Assembly: GCA_018902385.1 (NCBI GenBank)
Contig: JABSSW010000021.1
Location: 62,001 to 126,000, forward strand
From: Physcia stellaris
Lineage: Eukaryota > Ascomycota > Lecanoromycetes > Caliciales > Physciaceae
Length of the DNA stretch: 64,000 nucleotides
Direction: 5' to 3'
Shown here: piece after piece, positions 58,757-64,000 of the stretch
How positions within the stretch are numbered: the first letter of the stretch is position 1
Layout of the letters: each line of letters starts with the position of its first letter
Position numbers and translations under genes: made by a program
Notes under the pieces: generated by a model
What the model was told of the DNA's origin: nothing
The model's input: only the letters and a program-made list of their open reading frames with translations
Databases searched by the model: none

Positions 58757-60703
58757 TGGTCACCGACTCCCCTCAGAGGCGCAGGAACAGCAGAAGCTCC
58801 GTCGCCTTTGTCTTCGCTCATATCCAGAAGACTGAAGCATGTTGGAGAAAGACGTGGGCTGTAGGAGGATAGACTGGCCACGGATGGCAACAGTTGAGGA
58901 CTCCTAAGAGCCCAGAAAGGCTAGACGAACACTTGACGACAACCTCATGGACCCTACTACGGATCTTCGAACGACCATCGTTCTCCCATGGACTGGGAGG
59001 TGGATAGAAGAAGTGAGGTTGAAGTAGAGTTTGTGTCTGGCGGCACCGGGTTTTAGCGCCGTCATGCGAACCAATCACAGATGTTTGATCATCCGCGCAT
59101 ATCACTTTGTGCTCCCTCGTTATCTCCTTGCTTGTGCACAGGTCATTGAGTTCATGGATCGGCGACTGCTTGTTGGACACGTTGAGAGGAGTGTTTGAGC
59201 CATTGAGATCGCATCTGCGTGACTACGTCCATTTGATTCCATTTGCTTGCTCTGCAGCCCGGTTCAGATGTTCAGTCACTTCCTCGATGCAGTGACAAGC
59301 CGTAGACGGATGGTCATGATGGGAGATATGGTCGTTTCGTTCCTCACGATGGTGGGCTACGAATTGGTCGGTTACGATGCGCCAGATGAGTACTGAACAT
59401 TATGATGCTTCCTTATGATCACAGACCTTCCTTTATTTGCGGAAGCCTACCGGGCGACCTTGACCGTTAGTAATGATCATGTTTATTACTACATACTATC
59501 TGCGAGAGAATTTCTATACTTTGAAACAGTCGTGATAGCCCCAATTGATCTAGTGTGCTTTATTCTATAAATAAGACACACTTCCTCTTCGCCGATGTAT
59601 TCTTCTCTACAATTCGTTTCTACCTCATTGCGTATGTTTACACAGTGCTTCTTCCCCAGTATTGGCTCTCCCATACAAGATTGTTCGCCCAATGCATGAT
59701 AGCTTCGAGTCCTTTGTTTCCTGTCCTCTAAGCATGCACGAATGTGAAGTCCCTTAAGCCTTTTGCATTTGGCAAATACTCTCTACTAGGTATTGTCTCT
59801 TTGTGCTCTTCCTTGTCCGTGAATGCATCAGATGTACCAAGGCCAATTAACCTTCAGTTGGGCCTCGAGCTTCGGCGCTTGATGCTCCTATCTAGAAAAT
59901 AGAACAGCAAAGCGCACAATCCTTTCGCATGAATGAAGAATGTTGTTCAAGTCCTTCTGGAGTCTAGGTTTCATTTAAATCGAAGAAGTCCAAGGATTTC
60001 GTCTCCAACTAGCTGCCAGTCCAGTAGGTCAGTCATTACCACACATAGGCCTAAGAGATCGAATGTAAATTGATGCTAGGAGAGTACCTGGAACTGTTTG
60101 GCCCTACTCGAGCCAATTCTCTTGAAGCTACCGATCTTGTTATGGAAGAAGAGATTCTGTCAAGTGAGGAGGATGAGCGGAAGCGCGTAGCCCAGCGGAC
60201 GAGCGCTCCTGATCGAATTTCTTCTGGAAGGGACGGGATCAGGCGCCAATTTGCCCTGGTATCTTAGATCAACAAGCATAGTTGATTAATCTGAAGCCTG
60301 CTATAATATATTAATTTCACAGAATGCTTCTCTATAGCTGAGACCTTGCTTGGCAAGATTCACGGTGGTGGGCGGCAATACCGTTACAGAACACTGCGCT
60401 AGGGGCCGTCAAGTCACACAACGTATTGTTTCAACCCACTTCACAAGATCCGCTCTCACTTTTATCCCAACGGCACTTTTACTATCTTGCTCTTTGTTCA
60501 ACTTCGCCAACTCTTACCGAACACACGCTGTCTCCAAAAGCTCTACTACTTCAAACACCGGGAGTCAAGCTACATCTGTTGCTTTAGTTCGTATCACGTT
60601 TGCTGAACGCCATCATCAGATCAAAGCCTAACACTACGCAGTCCAGTGCAGATCTCGCAACAGTGTCATACCTCATACCTTTACGCAGCCGAACGCCTCC
60701 AAC
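58757..60703. other. Intergenic between the two adjacent family members
   Basis: No supported gene. A 65-codon plus-strand frame (60070-60267) begins with an acidic stretch (EEEILSSEEDERKR) but has no other support. The right end is the promoter and leader of the gene at 60704. Confidence 0.4.
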
Positions 60704-62870
60704 ATGGTTCAAGGCATGGGTCTTACTAATGGCAGATCAGGTAGGCCTCAATAGACCGTCAAAGACTTAATCGCCAGCTAAAATTAAGACTCTCCAGCCC
60801 TCGATTCCCAGTCCTTCGGGTTGGGCCACGATCACACTTTCAACTTTGATCCGACCTTTGGATTTGGAAATTTCAACCACAACGGACGAGCAGAGACAAC
60901 TGCCGGTCATGGCAGCTATGGTTCACTTGCACCATCAAGTCTCCAGCCACAGAATACAAACAACTCCCTTTTTGACGATAATTGGAACGCATTACCGTCA
61001 GGGAATGCGTCCAACTCGACGCGTACTAATTCGCAAGTCTCTCGGTATACTCTCACGACTTCCCCTACCACGCAGCACATAACCCGTCAATCTACCAATT
61101 CTAATCTCTATAGGAATGACAATTATCCGCTTGCCTTGAACGGATACACCTTCAATGATCGGCCTCAGAATTCTTGGGCTTCACAGCAGCCCCACTCACA
61201 AGTCTTTCAACCTTATTCAGGTTCAGCCTCTTGGCAAGGAGTACCCTCAGCTCCTTATGATTCTTACTACCCCAACATCCATCATCCCTCTCCGCTCCAG
61301 CATGATGCTGTCAATACCTCATTATTGCCAGCCTCAAATGTCAACGGCAACGAGATCCTGCAAACAGGTTCTGATCCTAATCTCACAACTTCTACAAATT
61401 CCCATCCTAGCAGAAAGAGAGCAGCTCCTCTCACCTATCAAGTAGCTGTCGAGGGAGACAAGGGTTTTAGAACAAACGGTGAATACTATGAGGACGAAGA
61501 CGATAGTGATGATGAAGGTAGTTTTCACCGCTCTGATGTTAGCAATTTGTTTATACTGATCGAACCAGAAGTCCTTCCGTCCCCTTCTCCGCGCCCCCGT
61601 CCATCGAAGTATCGACGGACTAGTAAGAGGGACATCCAGCGCCGTCACCAACCATCGAAGCCTGTGCACCAGCGCGCGCCTCAGCAACAGGCTACTCGGC
61701 AACAGCGCTACATTGGCCCACGGACTACCAATGTCATTCCAACATATGGAACCGGAGATCCTGGAAAAGGCTTCGACGGGAAGCTTAAGCACTGGTGCCG
61801 GTACAATGACCGCGGAAGCTTCCAGGTAGGCAAGTATGCCGTTGGGCCATGGCGTAAGCATTCATATACTTCCCACGAAGCAAATAGTAACTGACAACCC
61901 TGGTAGGCCACGCTATCCGCCATGACGACCTCCGCCCCCTTCTATACAATCAAGCACGAGCTCAAGGCGCCTTCCGTAGGACATCTGTGTCCAGGTCCCC
62001 AAGATCTTAGCTAACGTGGATAGGTTATCCCCGGGAGGCAGGCTCTCTCCCAGGAGACCTGACATCTTTCAATACTCATCAGAAGGATTGGAGCTTTGAC
62101 CCCAATAAGCGCCACCGTTGGCCAAAGGTCTTGTTCCAATTCCACAAAAATCTAACCAAACAATGGCTACCACGCAATCTTACCGAGTCTCCAGATGAAT
62201 GGAAATGGAATAATCGCCTCGTCGTCGATAGGGACAATAAGTAAACCCCTCCCTTAACCCCCCGGTCTGAGGTTCTATTTCACTAACGCTCTATTACAGA
62301 CCATTGAAGAAATGGCCCCTCCTCAACGACACCTGCTCCTCCAAAATCGAAGGGGGCTGCCTGGAAGCCCTCTTCCGCCTGTGTCCCGGAATGAGGGCGC
62401 GCGACATCTTCGGCCGCACGCCCGACGTCCCCTCCGTTCCCAAAGGCGACAGCGGCTTCAACGCCCGCCGCAACCGTTTCCGTGAGCAAAACGGTCTGGT
62501 CTCTTGGACCTTCCGCACGGGCAGCGAGCCGATGTGGAAAGCCGTCGAGAAGAAGATTGGGCGTTGGGGCTTGCTGAATAACAGCACGGAGAAGTTCACT
62601 GGGTTCACGGAAGAGGAGCTGGCGGAGGTGAAGGAGGTTAATAAGACCAGTGCTAAGACTGTCAAAATGACCGAGACGCATCACAAGCGGATGCAGGAGA
62701 CGTGGACGAAGCAGCAGCAGAAGAAGGAGCTGGAGCGGCAGCGGGAGCAGCAGAGCGAGAGCGAGAGCGAGGACGATGAGGATGATGAAGAAGAAACAGC
62801 AGAAGAAGATGATGATTGTGAGGACAGTGAGGACTACATTGAAGAGGTGGAAGGGGAGGAGGAGGAGTAA
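60704..62870 (+). CDS. Uncharacterised paralogous-family protein, member 3 (six exons)
   Basis: Exons are 60704-60740, about 60798-61517, 61569-61853, 61907-61975, 62024-62240 and 62300-62870 (1,899 bases, 632 residues). The second exon may instead begin at 60789 in the same frame. The first 200 residues are rich in Asn, Ser, Thr and Gln. GKGFDGKLKHW, then HAIRHDDLRPLLYNQARAQG and SFNTHQKDW match member 2 by position. The core follows: NRLVVDRDNKPLKKWPLL, EGGCLEALFRLCPGM and ARRNRFREQNGLVSW. The C-terminus is a Gln/Glu/Lys-rich helix and then almost pure Glu and Asp. The 69-base fourth exon is phase 1 at both ends, as in member 2. It lies about 1.9 kb from member 2 on the same strand, which suggests tandem duplication. 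Confidence 0.8.
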
Positions 62871-63758
62871 AAAGCAAGACGCAAACAGTAGGAGCTCGAG
62901 CACGGCCAGGAGAAGGAGGAAAGAAGAAAAAAGGAAGAATAAGAGAATAACTCTCAACCCAAGAGAGATTTGGTGGCAGCGAAGTCATCACATGAGAAAA
63001 GAGCTTATGATTCCGCTCTACATGCTTTGCATTTTACTACTATCACGGCCTTAGCACTAGAGCAATGACTCGAGGATATCCATACTCTCCTCATCGTAGC
63101 TAGTATCAAAAAGTCATAAACATCAGACCTCGCTGTCGCTTACTGAAAATATGTGATGTCCTGATTGTTAGGTGTTGCGGCTCGGAAGTGGTAGAATAAC
63201 TAAGACTCATAGTTTCAGAAGCTCTCGAAGATGGATTAAAGCAGACATGATATCGTAGCTAGCATGATAGCAGAATCACAACTCCTATCATACTTGAGGG
63301 TGTTTCGGATCACATTGTGAAAGGAGGCGAATCACTAAGACATTGAAGCCATCAGCAACCCAGTGTGATCTACTTACCATCATCTTCGTGCTTCGCCAGC
63401 ATCACATTACACAGCATATGTGACTTTCAACATCTCCGCAGTTGTTCACCGACAAAGTCACCGATTCTACGATATTTAGTGAGAGATATGTGATCTTTCC
63501 ATAAGTTTATGTATTCCTTTTCTACCTGTATATAAATCCCGTAGTCCCCCAATTCTCTAGCTCCACATCCTAAGCACTCTTCTCTCATGCTCAGTACGCT
63601 GTTAGGGTCCCATGGCCTTCTACATCGCCGCGCCACCATCCAACTCTCGAACAACTTCCAGTCCCTTTGCACCAAGTCAGTTCTGGCTCAGATGGTAGGA
63701 TCTTGAGGGCTCACCTCGTAATTGGGATTGTGCTTGGAGAGTGGGTGAAGAGATCTTC
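62871..63758. other. Intergenic
   Basis: An 82-codon minus-strand frame (63427-63675) has no domain, though it contains WKDHISLTKYRRIGDFVGEQ. It could belong to the gene cut by the window edge, but it lies downstream of that gene's stop. Nothing else is seen. Confidence 0.35.
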
Positions 63759-63982
63759 TTAGAGAGATGCAACTTGTGAAGCAAGCAGGTTCATGTACTG
63801 TGCAGCTGAAACGCCGATAACGTGCTGGGGGAGGTAAACGGCAGCAACGTTCTGAGACCAGTGGTTGAACATTGGTGTCATCATGCCGGGAATGTTATGT
63901 GAGGTGATAATCCCAACACGCTGTCCCTTGGTTTGACTTGCTCTTTGATGCACGATGGTCGTAATCTTCCAGATTTTCTCGA
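63759..63982 (-). CDS. Last exon of a gene running in from beyond the right edge
   Basis: On the minus strand a branch-like CTGAC and an ATTAG acceptor precede an exon starting at 63982 and ending at the stop at 63759. The 73 or so residues (EKIWKITTIVHQRASQTKGQ, GIITSHNIPGMMTPMFNHW, a final LLASQVASL) look like real protein. The family is not recognised and the start is outside the window. Confidence 0.5.
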
Positions 63983-64000
63983 CTAATGTGAGTCAGCGGA

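Noticed and set aside
62283-62957. 224-codon minus-strand leucine-rich frame
   Set aside because: It is the antisense shadow of the Glu/Asp/Lys-rich end of family member 3.

Overview
The window looks like an accessory region of a filamentous ascomycete, probably a dothideomycete. This is inferred from the gene families and from short 41-160 bp introns with GTRNGT-type donors, CTRAY-type branch sites and YAG acceptors. No rRNA or tRNA gene and no CRISPR array was seen.

Layout. 0-2.4 kb: unassigned sequence with a hypermutated AT-rich block. 2.4-5.9 kb: an ankyrin-repeat/CorA-like membrane protein. 7.8-9.0 kb: an unknown three-exon gene with an acidic tail. 11.1-13.5 kb: a tandem pair of BTB proteins. 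13.6-15.0 kb: a mosaic of tandem and dispersed non-coding repeats, then a decayed membrane-protein gene. 16.8-29.3 kb: a Copia-type LTR fossil with a younger Gypsy-type LTR fossil inside it, both heavily mutated. 29.9-30.5 kb: a small secreted protein directly beside that block. 31-36 kb: an F-box-like pseudogene, a member of an uncharacterised paralogous family, and a methyltransferase-like tail. 36.4-41.8 kb: a CmcJ/NvfI-type oxygenase, a single-pass membrane protein and two related RING proteins, all on the minus strand. 43.1-47.2 kb: a nine-exon alpha/beta-hydrolase/CorA-like protein. 47.2-53 kb: gene fragments, minisatellites and repeat units. 54.4-62.9 kb: an unknown minus-strand gene and two more members of the paralogous family. 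The start of an outward-running gene is cut by the right edge.

Three themes stand out. First, in the outer LTR fossil C is almost never followed by C or T (nor G preceded by A or G), while CpA and CpG remain. That is opposite to the classic CpA-directed RIP signature and suggests a CpT/CpC-directed process. Second, two CorA-like membrane proteins carry different N-terminal modules (ankyrin repeats; a hydrolase of the kind found on fungal NLR-like proteins), which suggests a sensor-plus-membrane-output design; one appears to use a nine-base microexon. Third, three genes (33.2, 56.0 and 60.7 kb) share an unnamed C-terminal domain and a conserved 69-72 base phase-1 exon.

Gene models were spliced by hand and checked for reading frame, splice signals and paralogue similarity. 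No database search was possible.
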